From Paracyclopina nana (Eukaryota; Arthropoda; Copepoda; Cyclopoida; Cyclopettidae), in NCBI GenBank assembly GCA_019096065.1, contig JAGUCH010000007.1, positions 1,386,501 through 1,450,500 on the forward strand: a DNA stretch of 64,000 bases. Direction: 5' to 3'. Within the stretch, counting starts at the first letter, position 1. The number at the start of each line of letters is the position of its first letter. This document shows positions 51,501 to 62,762 of this stretch, piece after piece. Made by a program: the position numbers and the translations under genes. The notes beneath the pieces were generated by a model, which was given only the letters and a program-made list of their open reading frames with translations, searched no databases and was not told the origin of the DNA.

Positions 51501-52415
51501 TTCCTTACAATTCCAGAATACCGATGAGAACAATGAAACCGAATGGATCCTACAATTCACTGAGCTGCGAAGGAACCCAGTGTACGTGCACTATTACAGC
51601 TTGGTGGGCTCGTGCATTGTCATGGTATTCCTACCCGTACTCATCTTGATGACCACCTTTGTCACGCTCAAGAGATCCATACCAAAGGGAAACACCAAGT
51701 ACAAGACAATGCGGATCATGGCCATCATCATTTTCATGTTTGTCACATGCCACTTACCAAAGGTGAGATCTTCATTTCCTTCAGAGCGTTTACTCATACC
51801 TCATTACGTCAATTGCTTTCTTCTGCACTTGTGTTGCTAATGATCTTCTTTTTGCCATGCCAACAGGTCTTTCTGACTGGATATGAAATTTTTGGCTCTC
51901 ATTCTCAAGTGGGTGGCTCATTATCCACTTGGCCAGCTTTTTTCCTGGTTCTCAATGAGGTCAACAGCATCCTTTTGGTCTCCTACTCTGCTTTCAATCC
52001 CTTGGCCTATTGTGGAGAGCTCATCTTCAGAGTCCTCTTCAAAGGCTACTTCCAATGCTGCTCTCTTGAACGGCAACCAGCCCAGGATCATTCCGGAGAA
52101 AGAAGAGGCCTTGGCAGATACAGGCAACAGATTCCACTGTATCTCCATGTGAGGAGAAGAGGAAATTTGGACATGTCAGAGTATGACATGATGAGATCAG
52201 TTGGAATCACTTTGGGTGGACCTGATCCTCTGCAACAGCAGCTGGAAGAGCTGGATGCCCAGAGCAGGATCATGTGTGGGCTGTTGGTCAACAACTCAAA
52301 CAGCTCAAATTGCTCAGAGCCAAATTCCATTGAGAAGAAGTCATCAAGCTCTCAAGCAAACCAAGCCATACCTGAATCCTTTAGCATCATTTTCCATTCT
52401 TCTACTATACCATAA
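45540..52415 (+). CDS. Class A GPCR, FMRFamide-receptor-like, with degenerate DRY motif
   Basis: Exons 45540-45799, 50448-50859, 51517-51762 and 51867-52415; 488 residues, in frame. The N-terminus has NTS, NLT and NGT glycosylation sites. Seven membrane segments are visible: TM1 ILPILTLFGILFNLVSALIL; TM2 across the first junction; TM3 (TSLTISVYTTVSIAIC); TM4 (VGVSIVLVVAFGFLFNIS); TM5 (VGSCIVMVFLPVLILMTTF); TM6 with CHLP; TM7 with NPLAY. The pre-TM5 FTELRRNPVYVHYY stretch is typical of arthropod FMRFamide-type peptide receptors. Unusually, the E/DRY site reads CGW, the second intracellular loop is about 50 residues long, and the usual TM3/ECL2 cysteines are not apparent. The long C-tail is Ser/Asn-rich. 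Ligand and coupling unknown. Intron 1 is 4.65 kb and carries small repeats. Confidence 0.85.
45910..46080. mobile_element. Fold-back (palindromic) MITE-like element in GPCR intron 1
   Basis: Arms of about 70 bp start CAATACTGTCCTGATGAC and contain CCATATAGGGTTTTTCGCTCA; the right arm is the inverse copy ending GGACAGTATTG at about 46070. The centre is a further hairpin (AGATCACCGAGTGGC GAA GCCACGAGTGATCT). Flanking AAAATGT is also inverted, so the ends may lie a few bases further out. No internal gene. Confidence 0.75.
46541..46612 (+). pseudogene. tRNA-Glu(TTC)-like pseudogene or tRNA-derived element
   Basis: A D-arm-like TAGTACAATGGTAGCA (A box), an anticodon-loop-like CTTTCAC (anticodon TTC) and a perfect T-arm/B box GGTTCGATTCCCGGTC occur in the right order and spacing. 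The acceptor arms (ATTCTGA and TCAAGAC) pair poorly and one base appears missing in the anticodon stem after CTTTCAC. I read it as a decayed tRNA gene or a tRNA-derived SINE head rather than a working tRNA. Confidence 0.6.
46650..46705. repeat. 56-bp palindrome downstream of the tRNA-like sequence
   Basis: GTACAATAATG at the left and CATTATTGTAC at the right are perfect inverses. ATTTC/GAAAT and a central CACATGTG continue the pairing, so nearly the whole segment folds on itself. It sits 38 bp after the tRNA-like B box. Confidence 0.75.
46830..47785. repeat. Pair of about 70-bp direct repeats (CCTCTATGAAGTTTG)
   Basis: At about 46830-46897 and 47711-47780, both copies read AATGTC(A/G)ATTTGTT, then GCG(T/C)CCTCTATGAAGTTTG, then a TAATCT...TTATGCTTTTT tail. 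They look like two copies of one short dispersed repeat. Confidence 0.65.
49277..49561. mobile_element. 285-bp MITE with TA target-site duplication
   Basis: The termini CCCAACCAGAAATT (49277-49290) and AATTTCTGGTTGGG (49548-49561) are inverted repeats flanked by TA on each side, the signature of Tc1/mariner-type insertion. An inner inverted pair (GAGTTCAAGTCGTTATGTAA near 49350 and its inverse near 49460-49490) makes most of the element foldable. No coding capacity. It lies in GPCR intron 1. Confidence 0.82.
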
Positions 52416-52501
52416 AACCTACAACAATCAACTAAAGCATAAAGTACTTCTATGATATTGCCAAAGGAAGTAATTGGTAAATGTTTGTATTGATCTATAC
52501 G

Positions 52502-52507
52502 AATAAA
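52502..52507 (+). terminator. Candidate poly(A) signal for the GPCR gene
   Basis: AATAAA 87 bp after the stop codon; another follows near 52561. Either could direct 3'-end formation. Confidence 0.5.
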
Positions 52508-52509
52508 AG

Positions 52510-55500
52510 TGATTTTAAAAACGTGGATAGTGCTTTCACAATGTTTTTGACTATCAGCTCAATAAAGATGCCAAGGCAATAATTCAAAGAAAAACTGTGA
52601 AAATTTGGGTACGTTTGGCTTGGTTTTGCTAAGTGAGGTCTTCATAAAAAATCTGAAATTCAATAATTACATTTCTGGATGGTTTCATTAATGATTGCAC
52701 AATTGGCGAAAATGCTACGAGCTCGTAGCAATTCTACATGAAATGATCCGTACTTTTAAGAAATTTGGTTTGCGTGAGCTTTCTGCTAAAAATACCTTTT
52801 ATAAATGCGTCGTAATTATACATGCCTTTCATATGCACACCTTGCCTGATTTTTAATTTCCGGCATAGTCATCTTAGTGGTTTTTTCATTATTTTCAGGT
52901 ATGAACCAGTTTGGAAAAAGACATTCCTGATATTTTTAAAAAAAGCTGAAAAAGAGGGCGTCAAATACGAGATGTGGAAAAAAGTGGTTAGGACGGATGA
53001 ATATGCTAATACGTAAATAAGCTAATTTTTGCAGCATTTTTCAGCTAAAATTTTGCTGGTACCAACTTGCAAAATAGGAAGATTTTAAAGTTCATCAAAA
53101 AAGATGGAAAAAGGCTCAATCTTTCCAACGATATCATTTAAAAGTCCTGTATAAATTGAATATGTGACAAAAAGTGTAGATTCCCGTACCGTCCAATTGT
53201 GAACGGTCAGACTGTATAAATAACCTGGCCTATCGCTTCAAATTACATTAAAAAGCATTTAGGGCAAAAACGACTCATTTAGCGGCAATTAGCTTCAATG
53301 ACCTTCAGTAAAATAAGAAAATCAAACTTTAGTTATTTCATTGTTCAATCGCTAGGATGAACAGAAACGGTAATAAATCCATTATTAAGTTGAATAATTT
53401 TGCTAAGATGTTGTAAAGAATTTGGGTTAGGACCTTCATCAAGTCAATGTGGCCAGCTAAAATCAAATCTTGTTTGCTAAAAAACTAGAAAAAAACAGCT
53501 TCAAAGGGCTCTAAAGTGCTAGTGTAGTCAAAAAACAAAGTGATAACATCATTAACATAATGCAACCATCAATATCAAACCAGCTCGGCTTTTAACTAAC
53601 CACAATTTTGTTCAAAGTTTCAATTTGCAATTATTGAAAGCAATCTAAATGAAAGCCTTTTGGAGCAAAAGCATACAAGCTTGGTTATTTAACATAGTTT
53701 GCGTAAGAGTAGATGAAATGTACTTGGATATCCCCACCAGACAAATTAGCGTAATTGGCATCTTTTTCATGGGTTATTTTTACTGCTAATTAATGCCAAT
53801 CATATTTTTTTGAAAATCTGCCAGAGCTATGCTAATTTCTCAGCATGCTTATATTTTCGCGCGCAATATTTCTACAACGCCGGTAATTTGAAATAAAATA
53901 AAATGCAGTACACGTACGTAAATCTAACTTTGATGACTCAGCCTTTATTTTCTTTTGCACTGATTGTTAGCTACAATTTTGCGATAAAAATTACAGCACT
54001 AGTAAAATAGAACTCAATTTTGAAAGGTGCTGGGGGAAATTGTATAAGAGTAAGATAGAGTTTAATTGGGCTTTGCTCACGGTGTAGTTACATTTTTCCG
54101 AATAAGGTAAAAAAGATGGCATTAGGGGTAACCTCCGATTCTTTTTCAAAGTCGCTTCAACTAGTTTTTCGCATAATCGTTATCATTTGGCTTTTTGACT
54201 TTTAAAAACTCATTATTTGGCGTTCATGTCAAGAAACGAGAGAATTTCTGCCTTTTCCAGAAAGCTCCACCGGGCATCAAGCTTGCTTTTTTTGGGCAAA
54301 TTGTGTTCCAAAGCACACAATTATTACTCAGTTTGCCCATAAAATGACTAAAAAACTAGAAGAAAACTTGCTTTTCAAAAATTAGAAGACTAAAATATTA
54401 GTGAAGTAGTTGAAATATATCAAATCTGGTTGCTTCAAAAATTGATCGGAGGTTCAATATTTTTAGATCGGGGCTAGTAGTGGGGCGGGTGCTAACAGAA
54501 ACAGATCGAAATTCAATTTTTTAGCCCGCTTAGCCTATGCTGCTATTAGCTGGGCTACCGTTAGCTCCTCCTGGCGGCAAAATCCATTACTACCAAAGCC
54601 TCCGTAAGCAAAGCCCAATTGGAGAAAAATACTTATTTTCCAAGGTACATTCACCTCCTAAATCAAAGTAAAAATTACCAAAAATACTGCATACTGGTGA
54701 AAAAAAGAGGCAAATTTTGTAAACATATTTTTTGGAAATGTACTATGTAATTTGATTTTTTTTCAAATGTACTTGGTAATTTAATTTTTACGGCTGAATT
54801 TGGGCAAGACCTCAGTGCAGTTTAAGCATTGAGAAAATAGCTAGACGAAAAAATGTGTGTGGGTAGAAGAAATTATCGGGTCCCCTATAGCTCTTCCTAT
54901 AAATTGAGAAGCTGTGTCAGCTTTTCTTTTGGATTAGGCTAATAAGTTGTATGTAAGGTAAGCCTGATGTTAGTGTAATGCTGAAATAGGTTATATTTAT
55001 CATGAATCATTTCAGCTTAGCTATGCACCCTTTAAAAGTGAAAATAACTTTTTAAAGAACAATTTAAAATTGTCAAAAAAAGCATTTGAAGAAGTAGTGT
55101 AAGTTGACCAAACTATTTCAACAATTATTGAACAAAAATAAAGAAAAAATTATTTGATGAGCTCTTGAAGCACAAAAAGCTAATCTTGGAATTTTCACTA
55201 CTTCTTCCTGATCATCGATAGAATTACTTAATTTTAGTTTTTTAAGGGTTTTTAGTGAGCTTGCTTGAGTGTCTTTCTCTTATCAGAAACAGGATGCTTG
55301 GTCTTAATTCAGGTAGGCAACAACTGACGTACTAAGGGGCTAATTGGACAATTTGAAGGCAGGAAATCTTGTATAATGAGATCCTCATGCTGCCTTATGA
55401 AATCAATTAATTTTTAGCTAAATTTCTCCCCTGATCCTTGATTATTTATGTAATGTGCCCAACAATGAAACTCTTCATTATTTCAAAGTTTTTATGAGTG

Positions 55501-55510
55501 ATTTTCAAAT
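52510..55510. other. AT-rich intergenic DNA
   Basis: 3 kb without recognisable genes. A short hairpin (ACCGTCC AATTGTG AACGGT) lies near 53189. No mobile-element termini identified. Confidence 0.5.
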
Positions 55511-55534
55511 ATTGAATAGTTTTATGCATTTATT

Positions 55535-56683
55535 TTAGCATGTGTGAAATGGCTTGGCAGTATTGATGAAAGTTGAGGTAGTTGTCAATGCAAAGCCCAT
55601 GTGGTTGCTAGTTTCACAATATGCAGCTCCATGCTCACTGTTCTTAATGTAGGAGTTAACTCCAAATTGTACATATTTTCCATGCTTGAGAGTTACAATT
55701 GGTCCTGATTTTTAATTGAGAGGTCCAAATGTTAAAAATTGCAAACAGAGAAAAATAACCTCCACTATCCCCACTGCAGGTAGCTCCATCAACATACTTG
55801 GCACAAAAGTGGTCAGGACTTTCCTCAAAGCACTCATCATTGGAAATAACAGTAACTTTGGCTTCTTTCAATGTTGAGCTTGCAGGACCTGTTCCATTTG
55901 CACTGGTTAATCCCCAACCCAATGCTGTTAGAATGGTCCCAGGCTCAAGAACTTGAGTTGGAGTGTCGCACAAGCAAATAGGCTTAATATTTGGATTGCA
56001 CTTTGGCAATGTTGTATTGAGGACCAAAATGGCAAAATCTGGACCCCATCCAGGTTGCTTTGGTGGGATGATAACTGATTGCACACCATAAACGGAATTA
56101 GAATCCCCAACTAGATCCACTGAACCCACAGCAACAGTTAAGTCTGAGACAGGCAGTGTAGATTCAGATTCTTCAGATTCTCTGACACAATGAAGAGCAG
56201 TTAGGATTTTGTTGAAAGAAATGATACTTCCTGAGCAAAGAGCCAATGATGTGTCAATTTTTGCCATCCAGGGGTACTTAGAAGAACTCTTGACTTCTCT
56301 CCCATCAATAATTTTGTAAGATTTGCCTTCAGGATTTTCCTGATTACAATCTTGCTGTCTATCATTAGTTTGTGGTATGCTTGGTTTTGGTGCCATTCCC
56401 AAGGATCCCTATAGAATCCAGACATCAATTATGTATGGAAATGAATACATTTTTTTAGGTACCATTAAAACAAAATCTGCAGGTGAATTCTTTGAATTGG
56501 GAAAAATTGATTTCAATATGGAATGATACTGTCTCATCTCAGCGCTAAGCTCTTGGGCCCTTGGTTGTGGAGTAGAGATAGCAGGCATAACTTTGGAAAG
56601 CTAAAAGTCAATGATAATACTACTTTCTAAAAATCAATACCTGCAATGGTCCCAAGAAAGAATGACAATGATGGAATATTCAT
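55535..56683 (-). CDS. Secreted S1-family serine protease
   Basis: Exons 56641-56683, 56463-56590, 55760-56408 and 55535-55704 encode 329 residues, in frame. A signal peptide (MNIPSLSFFLGTIAVMPAIS) is followed by a propeptide of about 70 residues. The predicted activation site is YK|IIDG (cleavage after K89). The catalytic triad is H130 (TALHC), D181 (DFAILVL) and S272 (GDSGGP). The residue at the S1 position six before the active serine is alanine rather than the aspartate of trypsins, so Arg/Lys specificity is unlikely; an elastase- or chymotrypsin-like preference is inferred. The last exon starts right after GDSGG. The poly(A) signal AATAAA abuts the stop codon directly (55529-55534), implying an extremely short 3' UTR. 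The acceptor of exon 2 was chosen at 56591 because the nearer one breaks the frame. Confidence 0.9.
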
Positions 56684-57069
56684 ATCAGCTTTGACTGAAG
56701 CTTTGATGAAGAACATAGATAAAGAAATCATTCACTCATAGCTAATGACTTACCTTTGAGAAACTTGATCCCAAGTCACTATTGCCTTAATTAGTTGCCT
56801 GAATTTACAGCTTATTACTCAGAGACTGACTTAAAAACTTATAATTAGTAAAATTCAGCATAATGTGATGGCATTGTCATTGAAGTCATATGAATTGAAT
56901 TGGCCCACAGAAATTAAATGCTATACAACCCAATCACATCACATATAGGTGCAACTCTCGGTGGTAAGTTCAAGAGTTTATATTGACAAAAAATATATTG
57001 CTATATTTTTTAAATAAATTAATAATTTGTTTGATGTAATGTGCTTCTTGTCAGCATTTGTGGACAATT

Positions 57070-58961
57070 TCATATGGATGTAGGATGCACAGTCCCATCT
57101 ATGTGACAAACACAAAGATCACATCTAAAATTGTATATGAAATCCAGACAACAATCTCCATGATCATATTCACATTCCTCATTGTTAGCATCATCATCAC
57201 AAAATCCATCGCCCAAAAAAGGCTCCAGAAAATAGCAAGCTACAAGCAATAATGAATGTTACTATCAGTCACAGATCCTGACTGATATTAGTACCTCTTT
57301 CTATTAAAGAAATGCCTTCATGTCTGGTTCCATCTGCGTGACAAATACATTCTGTACATTCATCGATAAAAATTATGTTTGAACAGCAATCATACACATC
57401 ATGATGACACTCAGGGATGTTCATGTAATCCTGACAAAAGCTATCTCCCAATTTGTAGTGAAAAACCCCATTGTAACAAGTCTGTAGATGCTTGGTACCA
57501 TCAATATGGCAAATGCAGTCTGTGCACATGTAAATTATCCTCTTGTAGCAACAATCTCCACCATCATAGTCACAGCTTGCTATGTTATTTTCATCTTCAC
57601 AAATGCCGTCACCTATGTAAGGTTCGCTGAGTGACAAGCAAGTCTCTTCTTGATTGTTTGCTTCATTTGGGTTACTAAATCCTAGTTTAGTGCAGGTACA
57701 TTTGACACAAAATGTATTGATGACCTCATGCAAACAGCAATCTCCTCCATCAAACATACATTCAATTACATTCGATGAGTCATCACAAAACCCATCTCCA
57801 ATGATGTCTTGGTAATTACAAAGATCTAAGAGGATATGAAGACATCATAAAAAAGTATTTAATTCCTGATTACCATGTGACAATGACAAGTGTTTCGTTC
57901 CATTTTTCTGGCAGATACATTCAGTGCAGTAATTTGAATTGATGAAAGATAGACAGCAATCCCCATCATCAAAGTTGCACTCTTCAATGTTCTGGTCATC
58001 ATCACAGATTCCATCACCAATCCAGGCATCAGGACAGTAAGGTTTATTTGCAATATCCTCATGTCTAGTGTTGTCTTCATGGCAAATACAAAACATGCAA
58101 TAGGCTGAAATGATGTATGGAAGGCAACAGTCACCATTGTCATAGTTGCATAATAGTGTGTTCTTGTCATCCTCACACTTATTATTGGCTGGCTCACAAT
58201 CGCCATCTTCAAACAAAGATCAGATTATTCAAGTTATTTGAATTTACTAGCTCACACTCCATTACAATCCTCATATTGGACAATTGGATGAACTGTATCT
58301 TCCAAGTGGCACAAACATTGTGCACATTTAAAAGGTGTTATATAGTCTAGACAGCAATCACCACCATCAAAATTACAATTTGCATTGTTAGTGTCATCAT
58401 CACAGATGTGATCACCAATAAAATTCCAATCATCACACTTCCACTCTTTATATGAAGAAGTGAGCATAGTTTAGAAGGCAAAATGATGATCTTTGTAGAT
58501 ATAAAACAACTGATTTCTTACTCAAGTTAGCTGCAGGTAGATGTCTTAGACCATCAAGATTACAGATGCACTTGGTACAGTAGTGGTCAAATATGTATTC
58601 ATGACAGCAATCATTACCATCAAATGTACAAAGAGCATTGTTTGCAAGATCATCACAGTATCCATCACCAACAATGATGTCATAATTGCAATGGTCTAGC
58701 AGAAGCTTAAGTGATGCAATTTCAGTAATTGACTGCTTCTCCACTTTTACCTGTAGATGTAACAATGCCATAATCTTTTGTTGCCAAATTGAGTGAGTCC
58801 TTCTGGTCTTCATGCTTCACATTGTTAATGCCAATAAGAAGAAGGCTAAGACTAATGACTAACACAACTGGAGCTACCAATGCTCCAACAACTTTGAAGC
58901 TAAAAAGGTACAAAAAAATGTAAATATTTGCAAGTTTATTGAGCTTGATTTACTTGGCCAT
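57070..58961 (-). CDS. Type II membrane protein with eight LNR modules
   Basis: Seven exons (58954-58961, 58751-58899, 58522-58695, 58266-58445, 57874-58206, 57295-57825, 57070-57239) give 514 residues. A short cytoplasmic N-terminus leads into one membrane anchor (VVGALVAPVVLVISLSLLLIGI, about 6-27); the rest is extracellular or luminal. Eight Lin-12/Notch repeats follow, each of the form C-x(n)-GDGxCDDxxNxxxCxxDGGDCC, though the third is shortened and the seventh lacks the usual Gly-Gly-Asp. Each is followed by a second short module, C-x2-C-x-C-x-x-D-G-T-x-H (for example CTECICHADGTRH). LNRs bind calcium. The second module is not one I recognise. The donor of exon 4 is placed at GTAATGG (58265), which keeps the frame; the alternative GTGTGAG does not. 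Function unknown. Confidence 0.82.
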
Positions 58962-59188
58962 TTTGGATGTGTGTTGAGTTTACTACAGCCCAAATATGAA
59001 TAAAACCACACATGGTAGCTTTCTTAGAAACCCACAACTCATCAATACATGTTTGACAATACTTATTTTCTATCAAAATACTTTATTCAAATCTTACCTT
59101 CATTTTGGCTCTTTACTATGATTCATTCAGAGTATTAAGTTACTTCAAAGCTGAACTGTTTAGTCATCTAATTTCAAATAAGGAAGTC
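58962..59188. promoter_or_regulatory. Divergent upstream interval, LNR gene and kelch gene
   Basis: Only 227 bp separate the start codons of the minus-strand LNR gene and the plus-strand kelch gene, so they probably share a promoter region. No core motif is certain. Confidence 0.5.
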
Positions 59189-60844
59189 ATGCAAGTGACA
59201 AACATTCTAATCGTAGCTATTTCTATATTTCTTTATGCCAATGGCACCAGAGAGAAAAGATCTCCTGTGAAAAATACTATTGATGGGAATGTGAAAAATT
59301 TGAAAACCAAAGTGGTAAACACATTTAAGGATGGCATTGCTCATGTTCAGCTTGAAATCAGGGGGAATTTGCCCAAAAACATGCAAGACTATATGATTCC
59401 TGGATATGATGAGGATGAGGATGACTACTACAGTAATTTTGGAGTGTTCATCTTAGACATCAGTGCAGCCAGTTCAAATTTGAATTTTTTTGCAAAAAAG
59501 TCCCACATTTCTAACAGTACCTCCCTTTTTTGTCCAAGATGAACAATATTTCAATGCTTATAAGACATGGATAATTATGGCAATATTTCAAACCAGAACA
59601 ACTCTTATGATAACATGGACATGGCTAGTAGTTCTGGTAACAATGCAACTTCTCAGTCAGAAACTAAAAATGGCACAGGCAGTTCAAACAACTCCAAATC
59701 TGACAGTGCAACAGAACAAATGAAAACAACGACAGCAAGCACTGAAAAAAAGCCATCTAAAGAAGAACTGCTAGCAATGCAAATGAAGCAAGATGATGAT
59801 TACTATGAGGCTTTCAGTAATTCTCAAACAGACCCTTCAAGTATTGCAACATTACCTGTTGTTTAAATTACCTGTTTTAACCCTCCTATAATTTGTACTA
59901 AGGCATATTGATGGTGGCAACCAGTTTTGATTCTAGTGTAACAGAGCTCTTTGATGTATCTGATGCAAATCACAACTGCAAGCCATTTAATAATACTTCA
60001 ATCTTTGTCACTGGTGCCACAGGTGCCTTGATGAAAGGTAGGTACCCTCTAATTTGTGGGGGTTGGATCGATGGAGCCACCAATGAGTGTTACATCTTGG
60101 GACAAAGCACACCAATAGCTTACATGTCTACAACCAGATACAGGGCAGCAAGTATTCCTCTGAGTAAAACTGAGCTATTGGTCACTGGTGGCTTAGGGCC
60201 TGGTTATAAAGAAGTTATAACAAGTGATATTGTCAACATTGATGGGACAGTGAGACGAGGTCCTGACTTACCCATGAAATTAGTGTACCACTGCTTCACT
60301 AAAATCAATGAGACCCTAGCTCTTCTCACTGGTGGTTTGCTAGGAAGCCACTATAGCAAAAGAGTGTGGTTTTTTGACATCCCAAAAATGACTTGGTGGG
60401 AGGGCCCTAATATGATTATCACTAGGGGTGAACATGCCTGTGGATCCTTTATAGATCCTTTTGGAAGGCATTTTGCCATAGTCACTGGTGGCCTGAATGA
60501 TTGGGACCAGACTGAGTTAATAGACCTCAGTAATGCAAAATCATGGTTTCAGCCAGGTGGAATAAGTTTTTTTGGTTTTGTGTCATCAGAACAAGCATTT
60601 TAAGCTCTAAATTGTGTTAGGCTGGGATCTACCAATAAGATTGCATGGCTTGAATATGGTTAGCACTCCTGATGGAGGAAGTGTTATAGCTATGGGTGGG
60701 TATATAGGAAAAGAACAACCAATGGGAAACTTTTATCGATTGAACTGCACTAATGTCTCTTGCACCTGGAAAAAATTACCTCATCAAATGAAACATCCTA
60801 GGAGAAGATTTGTGTCCTTCTATGTACCAGCCAAGTGGTGTTGA
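59189..60844 (+). CDS. Secreted kelch-repeat protein
   Basis: Exons 59189-59432, 59565-59840, 59903-60556 and 60621-60844 give 465 residues in frame. A signal peptide (MQVTNILIVAISIFLYANG) is followed by a KR-rich site (REKRSP), an acidic stretch (DEDEDDYY), an Asn/Ser/Thr-rich linker and a Lys/Glu segment. From about residue 175 there are kelch-like blades: PLICGGWIDGATNECYIL, LLVTGGLGP, ALLTGGLLGSHYSKRVWFFD, FAIVTGGLNDWDQTELID and VIAMGGYIGKEQPMGNFY. This is a beta-propeller, but secreted rather than a cytosolic BTB-kelch protein. The donor at 59841 (GTATTG) was chosen because later donors bring a stop in frame. The partner is unknown. Confidence 0.85.
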
Positions 60845-60866
60845 ATAATATTGCAATCAAAGTTAT

Positions 60867-60872
60867 TTTATT
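60867..60872 (-). terminator. Candidate poly(A) signal for the CUB gene
   Basis: AATAAA on the minus strand, 40 bp past the CUB gene stop. The convergent kelch gene ends only 67 bp away, so the two 3' ends probably overlap or abut. Confidence 0.5.
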
Positions 60873-60911
60873 GTTTGTGTCATAATCTTTTCTCTTTGCA
60901 TAAAAATTGAT

Positions 60912-62762
60912 TTAACATTGCTCTTGCAAGTAAGAGAGCTTGAAACCCTTCACTCCAATTTCACCCAAAAACTCAAAATTGTCAGAGATGAAAGAGACTC
61001 TGAATGGGACAGAAGTAGCTGAAATGAGAAGCATGTGAATAGAAATATGATCTTGGGGATGAAGGATGAATTTTACTGCAGGTTGATGCTTTATTCATCA
61101 CTCCAAATCCTAGGCCACATTGGGAAACATCTCCAGCTTTTTTGGTTAGTTTCTCAGCACCAGGAATCATCAAGCAATCATAATTTGTGCTATCACCCTT
61201 TGTGCCATAATTGCAGCAGCTTGCACTCTTTAATAGGAATGTAATATTCTGTAATATCTTGGAACTAAGCTCTTCAAATTCACTTACATGTTTGTAGGCA
61301 GCAGCTGTGCCAGATAAGGATACATCTATGTCAGCTGCATAAAAACACAATCTGGAAGAATTCATTATTTTTTATTACTTTTTTGGTTAAAGCTTTTGTT
61401 ATTTGACCTGCATCTCCTTATTTCCCTTCTGATGCAAATGTCTTGGTGCTGTCCACCTAAATGAAATCCTTTGTCAAAGTTGAAAGTTTGAACAATTCCA
61501 CTGCCTGGCTCTCCATAATAGTACTGATCACATCCAATTGGTGCCAAGTTTGAGAAAGTACAAGAATACTGACTCACCTATCAACAAAATCAGATGATTA
61601 AAGCACATCATCTTGTATTTTTAAATTCTTACTTTAACACTGAAAGATCTTGATGCCAATAAAGTTCCAGTGGCAACTGGGTTGAATTGAAACACTAAAT
61701 CATGGCAGCTATCAGAGGCTTCAAAGTAGACATGTTGGCCTGTTAGAGTTCCACATAGAGTAGGTAAATTGGATTGATGAGTAACAACAAATGTGTCAGT
61801 GAGACAGACAGAGTTGTAGCTCACTTCTTTGCCTTGGTCTTTCAAAGGGAAACTATAATGCTTTTTCATCTTAAAGTTTTTTGCTCTATTTACCAACTGC
61901 ACCAATAACTCCATTGATAGCTTTTGCTACTGTTAATGCTCCTGTAGATGGTCCAGTGATGATGAAAGTGTCAAAGTCAAGTCTCATCTGAAATCATGAT
62001 ATACTTCAACATAATTTTTCCATGCAAAGCATCTTTGAATACTTGACAGATATTAGGGCTGACTTTGCAGATTTTGGCAGTACAAGGGCCTCCAGGTATT
62101 GTTGTCAATTGCTCAAAGTATGTAGTGTTCTCTTTTGATATTCCTCCACATCCAAGCGAAACTTTGTGGAAAATGATTATTATGTTAATTTACTTTTGCC
62201 TCCTCTAGCTTTTGATATACAACAAAGTCGCATAACAACAACATTTCTTAAAACGCCATAATACAACATTTTTATATCAAAAATTATTTTGAGCAATCAC
62301 TCCTTGTATATGTATTTAATAAAAAAGTTTTTAAATCAACATAGTAACTTACTTGTGCAACAAACTCCAAAGCCTGAAGCACACGTTCCACTGGCTGTGC
62401 CGCCTTTGCCAGTACATTCTTCCCTGAAAATTGTATTTTTTATGATTTATACCTATAAATGCATTATATGACTTACGGGGTGTAGCAAGTTCCATTTTTT
62501 GATCCTCCAATAACTATGCATCCATCATTTGGAAATCTAAGTCCAGAAATAGCAGAAAAGATTTCCAAGAAATGCATTTTTAAGCTTACCTGACAACTTG
62601 AAAAACAGGTACTGAAAAGAGAGATATTTGCATAAGCTGGAAAAGTTTTTAGCTGGGGTGAATCATACCAAGTCTTTTAACTCTGTTTAAAGGCTCATTT
62701 TCTTCTAGGCAATATGCTAAAGTCCAGACAAATGCTGCTAGAAAAATAAAGCTACACTTCAT
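60912..62762 (-). CDS. Secreted CUB-domain protein of an arthropod-type family
   Basis: Eleven exons (62669-62762, 62590-62611, 62477-62536, 62353-62423, 62043-62161, 61894-61987, 61633-61838, 61408-61577, 61288-61351, 61077-61248, 60912-61018) give 392 residues with every junction in frame. A signal peptide (MKCSFIFLAAFVWTLAYC) is followed by VKR, a Cys-rich module FPNDGC...GTCYTPEEC...GTCASGFGVCC, then CGGISKENTTYF. Two CUB-like domains follow. The first runs from CTAKICK through RLDFDTFIITGPSTG to CGTLTGQHVYF. The second begins QYSCTFSNLAPIGCDQYYYG and ends VPFRVSFISDN...GFKLSYLQEQC. I know this layout as a large secreted arthropod family without an assigned function. The E7 acceptor was set at 61839 to keep frame; an upstream ATG-containing acceptor does not. 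Confidence 0.9.
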
